Shown piece after piece: positions 42,884 through 51,164 of a stretch of 64,000 nucleotides of DNA; the stretch's first letter is position 1, and each line of letters starts with the position of its first letter. Position numbers and translations under genes: made by a program. Location of the stretch: assembly GCF_002434265.1 (NCBI RefSeq), contig NZ_DJJS01000004.1:439079-503078 (forward strand), in the 5' to 3' direction. Under the pieces are notes generated by a model, which was not told the DNA's origin, made no database searches, and worked only from the letters and a program-made list of their open reading frames with translations. This DNA comes from Pseudomonas sp. UBA6562. Lineage in GTDB: Bacteria; Pseudomonadota; Gammaproteobacteria; Pseudomonadales; Pseudomonadaceae.

Positions 42884-44481
42884 TGGACGGTTTCTACCGG
42901 GGCTTCGAGGACCGCTATCGCGGTTCTCGGGAACTGATCAGCCAACGTCTCGAAGCGTACCTGCCGTTTCTCGCACCGCTCAAGGACCTGTATACGGACT
43001 ACCCGATACTCGACCTGGGCTGTGGGCGAGGGGAGTGGCTCGAGCTGCTGATGCGCGAAGGCTATGCGCCCATGGGCGTCGATCTCGACGAAGGCATGCT
43101 CGAAGCTTGCCGCGCATCGGGTTTGCCGGCCCGCAACATCGACGCGATCAGCGCCCTGCGCGAGCTGCCCGACGCCAGCCAGGTAGCGGTCACCGGTTTC
43201 CACATTGCCGAGCACCTGCCGTTCGAGGTGTTGCAGGAACTGGTTGCCCAAGCCCTGCGCGTATTGCGCCCGGCGGGCCTGTTGATCCTCGAGACGCCCA
43301 ACGCCGAGAGCCTGGTCGTCGGCACCAACAGCTTCTACCTGGACCCGACCCACGAGCGCCCGCTGCCCAGCCTGTTGCTGTCGTTCCTGGCCGAGTACAG
43401 CGGCTTCGCAAGGGCGAAGATCGTGCGCTTGCAAGAGCCTGCCGAGCTGCACGACCAGAGCCGACGCCTGGGCGTGCTGGATGTGCTCACCGGCACCAGC
43501 CCCGACTATGCCATCGTCGCCCAGAAGCAGGCTGCGCCCGAGTCCCTCACGGCGTTCGAAGAGGCGTTCGAAGCGGCCTACGGGATGGCCCTCGACCAAC
43601 TGGCGGCGCGTTACGACCATGCCCTCGAGCATCGTCTGGCAGGCCTGGAGCATGAAGTGGCCACGAGCCGCGAGCAGCTCATGACCCGCGAACAGTTCAG
43701 CGAGGCGCTCGAGCACGCGCACCGCCACCACACCCAGCAACTGAACAACGCGCATTGCCAGCAGACCGAACAACTGCGCCTGATCCAGGAGCGTCACGCG
43801 CTCGACATGGACGCATTGCGCAATCAAGCAGCCCTGACCCAAGAGCAGAACGCTCTGCTCTTGCAGCAGAGCGCCGAGCTACAGCGCGGGCATCAAGAGC
43901 TCGTAGAGCGCACCGCAGCGTTGCAAGCCGACCTCGAGCAGTCCATTGGCAGCAACCTGACCTCGGGCAAGCGCACCTCCGACCTGGAAGCCGAGCTCAA
44001 CCAGTCGCTGAACAACGCCCACACCTGGTACCTGCGGGCCACCGATCTGGAAGCCCAGCTGAACCAGTCCCTGGGCAATGCCCACACCTGGTTCCTGCGC
44101 GCGAACCAGCATGAGCAATACGTGCAAACGCTGCGCGAGAGCACCTCGTGGCGGGTTACCGGCCCGTTGCGTTTGTTGGGCCGTGGTGTGCGTGCACCCA
44201 AGCACATCGCCCGCTCGATGCTCGGCCGCAGCCTGCCCCACGCCCGTCTGTGGCTGGCTCGTCGCCCGGCAATGCGCCGCGTGGTCATGGCGCTGCTCGG
44301 CCGTTGCCCGCGACTGACGGAAAAGCTGTACAACCTCAATCGCAGCACCCAGGCCCCACAGCCGGCCGCCGATGGCAGCGTCGCGCCGCTGCCGCCGATG
44401 GTCGACCAAGCCCCCCTGACAGCCAGAGGCCGCACCATCGAGCAGGCGCTCTGGGCCGCCATCAAGAAGAGCCAGAACTGA
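42880..44481 (+). CDS. WbdD-like O-chain terminator: methyltransferase plus coiled coil
   Basis: This 533-residue protein has a class I SAM methyltransferase in residues about 1-215 (ILDLGCGRGEWLELL, MGVDLDEGMLEAC, FHIAEHLPFEVL, YLDPTHERPLPSLLLSFLAE, as in E. coli WbdD). From about 235 to 420 it is a Gln/Glu/Leu/His-rich coiled coil. Within this, residues 368-388 and 389-409 are an in-frame 21-residue tandem duplication. A basic tail follows (STSWRVTGPLRLLGR). No WbdD kinase domain is seen, so it resembles the methyl-only O8-type terminator. In E. coli O9a the coiled coil measures chain length. It sits between wzt and the polymerase-like transferase, with overlaps on both sides, which fits capping. 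Function is inferred, not shown. Confidence 0.85.
   Translation: MMDGFYRGFEDRYRGSRELISQRLEAYLPFLAPLKDLYTDYPILDLGCGRGEWLELLMREGYAPMGVDLDEGMLEACRASGLPARNIDAISALRELPDASQVAVTGFHIAEHLPFEVLQELVAQALRVLRPAGLLILETPNAESLVVGTNSFYLDPTHERPLPSLLLSFLAEYSGFARAKIVRLQEPAELHDQSRRLGVLDVLTGTSPDYAIVAQKQAAPESLTAFEEAFEAAYGMALDQLAARYDHALEHRLAGLEHEVATSREQLMTREQFSEALEHAHRHHTQQLNNAHCQQTEQLRLIQERHALDMDALRNQAALTQEQNALLLQQSAELQRGHQELVERTAALQADLEQSIGSNLTSGKRTSDLEAELNQSLNNAHTWYLRATDLEAQLNQSLGNAHTWFLRANQHEQYVQTLRESTSWRVTGPLRLLGRGVRAPKHIARSMLGRSLPHARLWLARRPAMRRVVMALLGRCPRLTEKLYNLNRSTQAPQPAADGSVAPLPPMVDQAPLTARGRTIEQALWAAIKKSQN
43981..44106 (+). repeat. 63-bp in-frame tandem duplication in the coiled coil
   Basis: Two adjacent 63-bp units (43981-44043 and 44044-44106) encode DLEA(E/Q)LNQSL(N/G)NAHTW(Y/F)LRA(T/N). 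The 21 residues equal three heptads, so the coiled-coil register is kept. Both copies carry several silent differences, so the duplication is not recent. Confidence 0.9.
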
Positions 44482-47003
44482 TGCGTATCGTGATTGACAT
44501 GCAAGGCGCTCAAACCGAGAGCCGTTTCCGAGGCATCGGCCGCTACAGCGTCTCGCTCGCCCAAGGCATCGTGCGCAACAGCGCCGGCCATGAGGTGTAC
44601 TTGGTGCTCAACGGCATGCTCCCCGAAGGCATCGAGAGCATCCGCACCGCTTTTGCCGACCTGCTGCCGCAGAGCCATATCCGCGTGTGGTACGCCGATG
44701 GCCCTGTGTCGAACATCCATGCCGAAAACATTCCGCGCAGCGAAGTCGCCGAGCGCATCCGTCAGGCCTGCATCGACGCATTGCAGCCGGACATCGTGCA
44801 CATCACCAGCCCATTGGAAGGGTTCGTCGACGACGCAGTCATCGGCGACCCGCTGCTGGACAAGCACGCACTGGTCAGCGCCACGCTGTATGACCTGATT
44901 CCGCTGGTCAGCCCCAACCAGTACCTGACCCACGCCGGGTACAAGACCTACTACATGGACAAGGTCGAAGCCTTCAAGCACTACGATGTGCTGTTGCCGA
45001 TCTCCGAGGCTGCGCGTGCAGAAGCCTTGTCGTTGCTGTCGCTCGACGAAGCCAACGTGGTCAACGTCTCCAGCGCAGCGGACGAGATCTTCCACCCGAT
45101 TCCGTTGAGCGGCGAGGAGCGCGACGTCCTGGCAGCCAAGTTCAGCCTGCGCGACGCCTTCGTGCTGTACTCCGGCGGCGCCGACGAGCGCAAGAACCTG
45201 ACACGCCTGATCAAGGCCTTCACCCAGGTCAAGCGTGACCTCCCCGACATCCAGCTGGTATTCGCCGGCAAGATGTCCAACCACATCATCGAGCGTTACC
45301 GTGCCGAAGCCCTGGGTGAAGGGTTGCAAGAGGACGACCTGGTGTTCACCGGCTTCATCACCGACGATGAACTGGTCGCCCTGTACAACACCTGCCAGCT
45401 GTACGTGTTCCCGTCCTGGCACGAAGGCTTCGGCCTGCCGCCGCTCGAAGCCATGAAGTGCGGGGCGCCGGTGATCGGTGCCAACACCTCGAGCGTGCCG
45501 GAAGTGATTGGCTGGGAAGAAGCCACCTTCGACCCGATGAGCGTCAAGGCCATCGCCGCCAAGATGAAGCAGGCGCTGGTCGACGACGAGTTCCGTGCGG
45601 CGCTGACCGTGCATGGTCTGCAACGCGCCAAGCTGTTCTCCTGGGACCGTACCGGCAAGATCGCGGTCGAGGCCTTCGAGCGTGCGGTGGCCGAACGTGA
45701 CCAACGTTCCGCCGAGGCCCAGCCGGTCGTCGACGCCGTCCCGGCCCTGATCGAATCGCTCCTGGCCACCGGACAGCTGCACAACGGCGGCCTGGACATC
45801 GCCCGACTGGCCAAGGCCATCGACTATTCCGTTCAAGGCCCTTCGGGCATGCCGCGGCTGTTGGTGGACATCTCGCAACTGTGCCGGCACGACGGCAAGA
45901 GCGGTATCCAGCGCGTAGTGCGCAGTATCCTGCTCGAGTGGCTGAGCCACCCGCCGGCGGGCTACCAGGTCCAGCCGGTGTACACCAAGGTCGAAGAGTC
46001 CTTCTACCGGTACGCGACCCAGTTCACCGCGCAGTTCCTTGGTCACGACGCCGGCCAGGCGCAGGACGAAGCGCTCGACTATCGCGCAGGCGACGTCTAC
46101 ATCTGCCTGGACCTGCTGCTGGATGTGCTACCCCAGCGCCAACCGTATTTCGACACCCTGCATGCCCATGGCGTCAGCGTCTACTTCGTGGTCTACGACT
46201 TGTTGATCCTGCAGATGCGCCATTGCTTCTCCGATCACCTGTACCAGCACTACGTGAACTGGATCGGCACCATCGCCCGCTATGACGGCGCCCTGTGCAT
46301 TTCCCAGGCGGTGGCCGACGAGCTGAGCGAATGGATGACCGAGCATGGCCCGGCGCGCCAGCGCCCGCTACGTATCGGCGCCTTCCACCTGGGGGCGGAC
46401 ATCGACCAGTCGGTACCGTCCACTGGCGTTCCCGAAGACCCAGCCCTGCACATCGAAGTGCTGGAAGCGAACCCGAACTTCCTCATGGTCGGCACGCTCG
46501 AGCCACGCAAGGGCCACGCCCAGGCGTTTGCCGCGTTCGAGCAGCTGTGGGAGGCGGATGTCAAAGCGAACCTGATCATCGTGGGCAAGCGCGGTTGGCT
46601 GGTCGACGATCTGGCCAGCCGTATCGAAGCGCACCCACAGTTCGGCAAGCGGCTGTTGTGGCTCGACGGGGTCAGCGATGAGTACCTGGAGCACGTCTAC
46701 CAAAACAGCCAATGCCTGATCGCCGCATCGATCGGCGAAGGGTTCGGCCTGCCGCTGATCGAAGCCGCGCAGCATGGCATGCCGATCATCGCCCGTGACT
46801 TGCCGGTGTTCCGCGAAGTGGCTGGCGAACATGCCTTGTACTTCAAGGGCGACGAGCCGCAGGTGCTGGCCGAGACCGTCGAGCGCTGGCTCGAACTGTT
46901 CGCCACGGGCGCACACCCGACTTCGACCGACATGCCGTGGCTGACCTGGAAGCAGAGCGCCACGCAATTGATCGACGAAATCAGCCGCTTGCAGCGTATC
47001 TGA
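44481..47003 (+). CDS. Bifunctional GT4 mannosyltransferase, WbdA-like O-chain polymerase
   Basis: This 840-residue protein has two complete GT-B/GT4 domains. Domain 1 (about 1-410) starts MRIVIDMQGAQTESRFRGIGRY and has the retaining-transferase motif WHEGFGLPPLEAM (Glu315 to Glu323). Domain 2 (about 455-840) starts LLVDISQLCRHDGKSGIQRVV and has IGEGFGLPLIEAA (Glu753 to Glu761). E. coli O9a WbdA has the same two-domain plan and makes the repeat unit of the mannan. Because the only sugar-nucleotide genes beside it make GDP-mannose, with no gmd or rmd, mannose is the likely donor sugar. The start overlaps the previous stop (TGATG). Linkage and repeat structure cannot be read from sequence. Confidence 0.87.
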   Translation: MRIVIDMQGAQTESRFRGIGRYSVSLAQGIVRNSAGHEVYLVLNGMLPEGIESIRTAFADLLPQSHIRVWYADGPVSNIHAENIPRSEVAERIRQACIDALQPDIVHITSPLEGFVDDAVIGDPLLDKHALVSATLYDLIPLVSPNQYLTHAGYKTYYMDKVEAFKHYDVLLPISEAARAEALSLLSLDEANVVNVSSAADEIFHPIPLSGEERDVLAAKFSLRDAFVLYSGGADERKNLTRLIKAFTQVKRDLPDIQLVFAGKMSNHIIERYRAEALGEGLQEDDLVFTGFITDDELVALYNTCQLYVFPSWHEGFGLPPLEAMKCGAPVIGANTSSVPEVIGWEEATFDPMSVKAIAAKMKQALVDDEFRAALTVHGLQRAKLFSWDRTGKIAVEAFERAVAERDQRSAEAQPVVDAVPALIESLLATGQLHNGGLDIARLAKAIDYSVQGPSGMPRLLVDISQLCRHDGKSGIQRVVRSILLEWLSHPPAGYQVQPVYTKVEESFYRYATQFTAQFLGHDAGQAQDEALDYRAGDVYICLDLLLDVLPQRQPYFDTLHAHGVSVYFVVYDLLILQMRHCFSDHLYQHYVNWIGTIARYDGALCISQAVADELSEWMTEHGPARQRPLRIGAFHLGADIDQSVPSTGVPEDPALHIEVLEANPNFLMVGTLEPRKGHAQAFAAFEQLWEADVKANLIIVGKRGWLVDDLASRIEAHPQFGKRLLWLDGVSDEYLEHVYQNSQCLIAASIGEGFGLPLIEAAQHGMPIIARDLPVFREVAGEHALYFKGDEPQVLAETVERWLELFATGAHPTSTDMPWLTWKQSATQLIDEISRLQRI

Positions 47004-47045
47004 CAGCCTGAGCCTTGAAATTAGAATGAGTGAGATGTGTGCGTT

Positions 47046-48680
47046 ATGGATTTGAAGCTTGTCTCAACCGGGAGGGCGGGCTTTGCGTTCGCGTTGGTAT
47101 TTGGGTTGTGTTTCGTACTGCGTTACTTCCCCATCGACTTCATCCTGGGCACCAATTCGTATTGGCTGACCGAAGTCGATGACGTCACGCAGTATTTCGC
47201 GGGCTTCAATGCGTTCTTCACGGCGCCGTTCAGCTACCCGCTGCTGGCGTTCGATGGCATCAACTACCCACAGGGCACGCGCGCGACCTTCGTCGATGCG
47301 ATCCCTTTGTATGCCTTCCTGTTGAAGGTGTTCGTGCCGAAGAGCTTCGCCCCGTTCAACCCCTTCGGCATCTGGATCGGCCTGTGCTTCGTCGCACAGG
47401 CGGTCTGTGCCTGGTGGATCCTGCGCGAGTTGTGCGTGCGCTCCTGGCTGGCGCTGGCGGCGCTGGTGGTTTGCCTGACCACGATGCCCGAGTTCACTTC
47501 GCGCATCGCGCATGTTTCGCTGATGTCGCAGTGGATCGTACTGTGCGCCCTGGCCATGTACTTCCGTTGCCGGCGGACCGAACAGGCCCACCATGTGGCC
47601 TGGAGCGTCCTGCTGGTGGCGGGTTTCTACGTCAACGTCTACCTGTTCGTCATGGCCAGCGCCATCTACGTGGCCAGTTGTCTGGGCAGCCCGCAGCGCT
47701 TCAAGCCCGGCTATGGGCTGCGTGCTTGTGCGCCATTCCTGATCCTGGCGGCGAGTCTGCTGATCACGATCTTCCCGCTGGGCGCCGCCACGGTCGCCAA
47801 AGAGGGTGGTTTCGGGGTCTTCTCCATGAACTTGCTGTCGCCGTTGCATGGCGGGCGTCATGTGCACTTCCCCAACCCGGAGATGCCGGGGCAGGGCGAG
47901 GGTTTCAACTACCTGGGCCTGGGGGTGCTGTTGGCCTTCGCGCTGAGCTTCGTGTTGAATGCCCGCAGCGCCAATGGCGTGTTCGCGCGGCACAAGGCGC
48001 TCACGTGGCTGATGGCGTTGTTCGCGGTGTATGCGTTGTCCAACGAGATCTACCTGGGCACCACCCACCTGGTGTCGCTCACCTATCCTGGCGTGCTCGA
48101 CATCATCACCTCGCAGTTCCGTGCCTCGGGCCGTTTCTTCTGGCCAGTGGGCTTCTGCATCGTAATATTCTCGATCGTGTTCCTGTATCGCCGCCTGAGC
48201 GCAGGCCTGTTCGCGCTCGCCATGCTGGCGCTGCTGGCCTTGCAAGTGCATGACCTGGCGCCTTACCGCGGCCTGCTGGTGGCCGTGGCCAACCGTCCGG
48301 CAGCGGCCGTGCTCACGCAGCCGACCTGGGACCAGCAAGCCACTCCCGACGTGCAGTATTTGTACTTCTTCCCCAAGTTCAAGTGTGGACGGGAGGATGT
48401 GTTGCAGACCCTGATGCCGACCATGCGCTACGCCGCAGTGCACAACATCAAGATCAACACCGGTTATGTGTCGCGCTCGAGTGCCAATTGCAGCGTCGAA
48501 AGCACACAGGCGGAGATCGCCGGGTCCGACGCCACGCATTCGCTGTACGTCTTCAATACGGGCGATTTCCCGGAAGTCGACCGCGTCAAACAGCTTTTCC
48601 CCGCTGACCGCCAGCCTGAGTGCAAGGTGATCGACTTTGCCCACGTCTGCCGTGTCGATTCTGCGAAGGTGAACCCATGA
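47046..48680 (+). CDS. Polytopic GT-C-like (DUF6311-type) O-antigen glycosyltransferase
   Basis: This 544-residue membrane protein has about eleven helices and a first periplasmic loop containing WLTEVDDVTQYFAGFNAF, where acidic residues after the first helix are typical of GT-C enzymes. A C-terminal periplasmic domain of about 130 residues contains several Cys (CGRED, NCSVES, ECKV, VCRV) that could form disulfides. It is followed by gtrB and gtrA in overlapping frames. In Gtr systems the third gene encodes the enzyme that moves a sugar from undecaprenyl phosphate onto O-antigen in the periplasm. The ATG at 47046 was preferred to a GTG nine bases earlier. Confidence 0.75.
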   Translation: MDLKLVSTGRAGFAFALVFGLCFVLRYFPIDFILGTNSYWLTEVDDVTQYFAGFNAFFTAPFSYPLLAFDGINYPQGTRATFVDAIPLYAFLLKVFVPKSFAPFNPFGIWIGLCFVAQAVCAWWILRELCVRSWLALAALVVCLTTMPEFTSRIAHVSLMSQWIVLCALAMYFRCRRTEQAHHVAWSVLLVAGFYVNVYLFVMASAIYVASCLGSPQRFKPGYGLRACAPFLILAASLLITIFPLGAATVAKEGGFGVFSMNLLSPLHGGRHVHFPNPEMPGQGEGFNYLGLGVLLAFALSFVLNARSANGVFARHKALTWLMALFAVYALSNEIYLGTTHLVSLTYPGVLDIITSQFRASGRFFWPVGFCIVIFSIVFLYRRLSAGLFALAMLALLALQVHDLAPYRGLLVAVANRPAAAVLTQPTWDQQATPDVQYLYFFPKFKCGREDVLQTLMPTMRYAAVHNIKINTGYVSRSSANCSVESTQAEIAGSDATHSLYVFNTGDFPEVDRVKQLFPADRQPECKVIDFAHVCRVDSAKVNP

Positions 48681-49621
48681 CCGAAATGAACAAGCGCACG
48701 ATCTCGTTGGTATCGCCGTTCTACAACGAAGAGAAAGGCGTGCAGGCGTTCTTCGCGCGCATCAACGAAGTGTTCGCCGAGCTGGCGGACCGTTACGACC
48801 TCGAAGTGATCGCCATCAACGACGGCAGCCGCGACAGCACCTACGACGAGCTGGTCAAGGCCAAGGCGAGCAACCCTTACCTGACCATCGTCGACCTGTC
48901 GCGCAACTTCGGCAAGGAAGCCGCGCTCTCGGCCGGTCTGGATTTCGCCACCGGCGATGCCGTGGTGCCGATCGACTCCGATTTGCAGCACCCGCCGGAA
49001 GTGATTCTGGACCTGGTGCGCAAATGGGAAGACGGCGCCGAAGTGGTGCTGGCCAAGCGTGTGGATCGCGAGACCGACCGCCCCATCCAGAAGGTGACGG
49101 CCAATTACTTCTACCGCGTGCACAACCGCATCTCCGACATCGATATCCCCGCCGACGTCGGCGATTTCCGCCTGATGGACCGCAAGGTGGTCGAGGCCCT
49201 GAAAACCCTTCCGGAGAGCCGCCGGTTCATGAAGGGGCTGTTCGCCTGGGTAGGCTTTCGTACGGCCACCGTCGAATACAAGGTGGCCGCCCGCGAGCAC
49301 GGCGCCTCCAGTTTCAACACCTGGAAGCTCTGGAACTTCGCCATCGAGGGCATCACCAGTTTCAGTTCGGTGCCGCTACGGGTCTGGACCTACCTGGGTT
49401 GCGCCGTCTCGGCCATCTCCTTCCTGTATGCCGCTTACCTGCTGATCAAGACCGTACTGTTCGGCAGCGATCTGCCCGGTTATGCCTCGATCATGATCAC
49501 GGTGCTGTTCGCCAGCGGCGTGCAACTGATCGGCATCGGTGTCTTGGGCGAGTATGTGGGGCGCATCTTCACCGAGTCGAAGAACCGGCCGGTGTACATC
49601 GTGCGCGACGTGATCAAGTGA
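48677..49621 (+). CDS. gtrB: GtrB-type undecaprenyl-phosphate glycosyltransferase
   Basis: This 314-residue protein has a GT2 catalytic domain followed by two C-terminal transmembrane helices. The start motif ISLVSPFYNEEKGVQ, the NDGSRDST strand, the metal motif VPIDSDLQHPPE (Asp100, Asp102), and GDFRLMDRKVVEALK are characteristic of the GtrB/DPM1-like group. It would transfer a sugar from a nucleotide donor to undecaprenyl phosphate on the cytoplasmic face. The start overlaps the upstream GT-C-like gene as ATGA, and the stop overlaps gtrA as GTGA, making a tightly coupled three-gene module. The sugar is unknown; glucose is the commonest in this family. Confidence 0.9.
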   Translation: MTEMNKRTISLVSPFYNEEKGVQAFFARINEVFAELADRYDLEVIAINDGSRDSTYDELVKAKASNPYLTIVDLSRNFGKEAALSAGLDFATGDAVVPIDSDLQHPPEVILDLVRKWEDGAEVVLAKRVDRETDRPIQKVTANYFYRVHNRISDIDIPADVGDFRLMDRKVVEALKTLPESRRFMKGLFAWVGFRTATVEYKVAAREHGASSFNTWKLWNFAIEGITSFSSVPLRVWTYLGCAVSAISFLYAAYLLIKTVLFGSDLPGYASIMITVLFASGVQLIGIGVLGEYVGRIFTESKNRPVYIVRDVIK

Positions 49622-50010
49622 AGCACCTCATCCCGCCGCGGTATCACGAGTTCATCCGCTTCGGCCTGGTCGGTGTCACCAACACCTTGGTGCACGCCGG
49701 CATCGTCGTCGCGCTGATGGAGTTGCTCGCACCGCCTGCGTTCGTCGCCAATGGCATCGCTTTCGGCTTCGCCAACGTGATGTCCTACCTGCTCAACAGC
49801 CGGTTCACCTTCAGGACGCCGGCCACCTTCTCGGGGTACCGGCGATTCTTGACGGTATCGTTGGTATCGCTGGCGCTGACCCTGCTGATCACTTCTGGGG
49901 TGGAGTACGCAGGGCTCCATTACGCCGTGGGCCTGGTACTGGTGATTTTCATCGTGCCGGTGCTGAATTACCTTGTGTTGAAACTCTGGGCTTTCAAACC
50001 TGCTACCTGA
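49618..50010 (+). CDS. gtrA: GtrA-family flippase-like membrane protein
   Basis: This 130-residue protein has four transmembrane helices, and the hallmark FIRFGLVGVTNTLVH at the start followed by FANVMSYLLNSRFTF is the GtrA signature. GtrA is thought to flip the undecaprenyl-phosphate-linked sugar to the periplasmic side. The start is GTG at 49618, overlapping the gtrB stop. The preceding two genes complete the module. Two hairpins follow it at 50034-50092. Confidence 0.9.
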   Translation: MKHLIPPRYHEFIRFGLVGVTNTLVHAGIVVALMELLAPPAFVANGIAFGFANVMSYLLNSRFTFRTPATFSGYRRFLTVSLVSLALTLLITSGVEYAGLHYAVGLVLVIFIVPVLNYLVLKLWAFKPAT

Positions 50011-50033
50011 AGCCTGAAGCAGCCGCAAGACAG

Positions 50034-50058
50034 GCTGGGCCCGAAGGACCGGGCCAGC
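50034..50058 (+). terminator. Hairpin 1 after gtrA
   Basis: GCTGG-CCCG (one-base bulge) pairs with CGGG-CCAGC around AAGGAC, 24 bp past the gtrA stop, next to a second hairpin. No T-run is present. Confidence 0.4.
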
Positions 50059-50061
50059 GAC

Positions 50062-50092
50062 CTACCGGCCTCACGATTAGTCCTGCCGGTAG
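50062..50092 (+). terminator. Hairpin 2 after gtrA
   Basis: A perfect 8-bp inverted repeat CTACCGGC/GCCGGTAG with a 15-base loop directly follows hairpin 1. Together they probably mark the 3' end of the manC-gtrA transcript, although no T-run is present and REP-like function is possible. Confidence 0.4.
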
Positions 50093-50120
50093 ATACCCGT
50101 AATGTCACAATGTCAGTACC

Positions 50121-51146
50121 ATGCCGCCTTTAGGAAATTTCCTACAAGGCTATGCGAAAATGGGTTTATTGAGGTTGTTGCTGGCATGCCTGGTAGCGGT
50201 CAGCCACATGGGCATCGACGTAAAGAGCTGGAACGTCGGCGTCGGGTCGGTGGTGATCTTCTACATGCTGGCCGGGCACGTGGTGGCCAAGCTCTGGACA
50301 CGGCGCCCGCATGACCGCCTCTTACCTTCCCTGGGTTGGTTCTACAAGGACCGAGCCCTGCGGATCTTTCCTCTATACCTGTGTGCTCTGCTGGTCAGTG
50401 GGCTCGTGTGGGCGACAGGGGCGCATTCCTACTTCCTCAGCAAGACCCCCGGGTTCGTGGATTGGATAAGCAATCTGACGGTGGTCCCGCTGAACTACTA
50501 CATGTGGACGGGCATAGATCGCTTCACGCTGATCCCTCCGGCCTGGTCGCTGGGCGCAGAACTGCAGTTCTACCTCATCCTGCCGTTGCTGATGCTGCTG
50601 CCCTGGCTGGGCATCTTCGCGGCGGTCGTTAGCCTGGTGGTGTTCTCGCTCGCGCAATACGGCTGGTTGAACACCGACGTCTTCGGCTACCGGCTTCTGT
50701 TAGGCGTGCTGTTCATCTTCCTGAGCGGTGTGGCGATCGAAAAGCGTTCCCGCCTGGGCAACCTGGCCCTGGCCGGCGTGTGGATCGCCTTGCTGGCGTA
50801 TGTCGTGGGCCTGCAAGCGCAAGGGATCCGACGCCCCTTCGACCATGAAGTGGCCGTAGGCTACCTCGTCGGTCTTCCCCTCATCCTGTGGCTCTCGAGC
50901 CTTCGGCTACCTGGCTGGGTAAATACCCTGCAACGGCACGCCGGCACCTTGTCGTATGGGGTGTTCGTCTTCCACTTCTCGATGATCTGGCTGGTGGAGC
51001 CTTACGCGCTGTCGAACGGGCCCAAGGCAGGGCTGGTTTTGCTAGGGTCGCTGCTGTTGGCCGGTGTGTTCCACTATGGCGTCGAGCGGCCCGTGTGGCA
51101 GCGGTTCAGGACCAAGTTGCCCGGCCAGGCGTCTAGCCAACGCTAG
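50121..51146 (+). CDS. Acyltransferase 3 family membrane protein (copy 1)
   Basis: This 341-residue protein has about ten helices of the acyltransferase-3 (OafA/NodX) family. The catalytic His-containing first helix reads RLLLACLVAVSHMGID, and later motifs include SVVIFYMLAGHVVAK, RALRIFPLYLCALL and the PPAWSLGAELQFYLILP block, which are standard in O-acetyltransferases. It lacks the SGNH domain of OafA. Such enzymes O-acetylate sugars on the periplasmic face using acyl-CoA. The start could be the ATG at 50121 or an internal Met at MGLLRLL. It ends 18 bp from the convergent copy 2. Confidence 0.87.
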   Translation: MPPLGNFLQGYAKMGLLRLLLACLVAVSHMGIDVKSWNVGVGSVVIFYMLAGHVVAKLWTRRPHDRLLPSLGWFYKDRALRIFPLYLCALLVSGLVWATGAHSYFLSKTPGFVDWISNLTVVPLNYYMWTGIDRFTLIPPAWSLGAELQFYLILPLLMLLPWLGIFAAVVSLVVFSLAQYGWLNTDVFGYRLLLGVLFIFLSGVAIEKRSRLGNLALAGVWIALLAYVVGLQAQGIRRPFDHEVAVGYLVGLPLILWLSSLRLPGWVNTLQRHAGTLSYGVFVFHFSMIWLVEPYALSNGPKAGLVLLGSLLLAGVFHYGVERPVWQRFRTKLPGQASSQR

Positions 51147-51164
51147 ACGGTAGTGGTAGGGCGC

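Noticed and set aside
43893..46046. A 717-residue open frame antisense to the terminator and GT4 genes
   Set aside because: It runs across the boundary of two solid, overlapping plus-strand genes and shows no recognisable domains; it is a codon-bias shadow.
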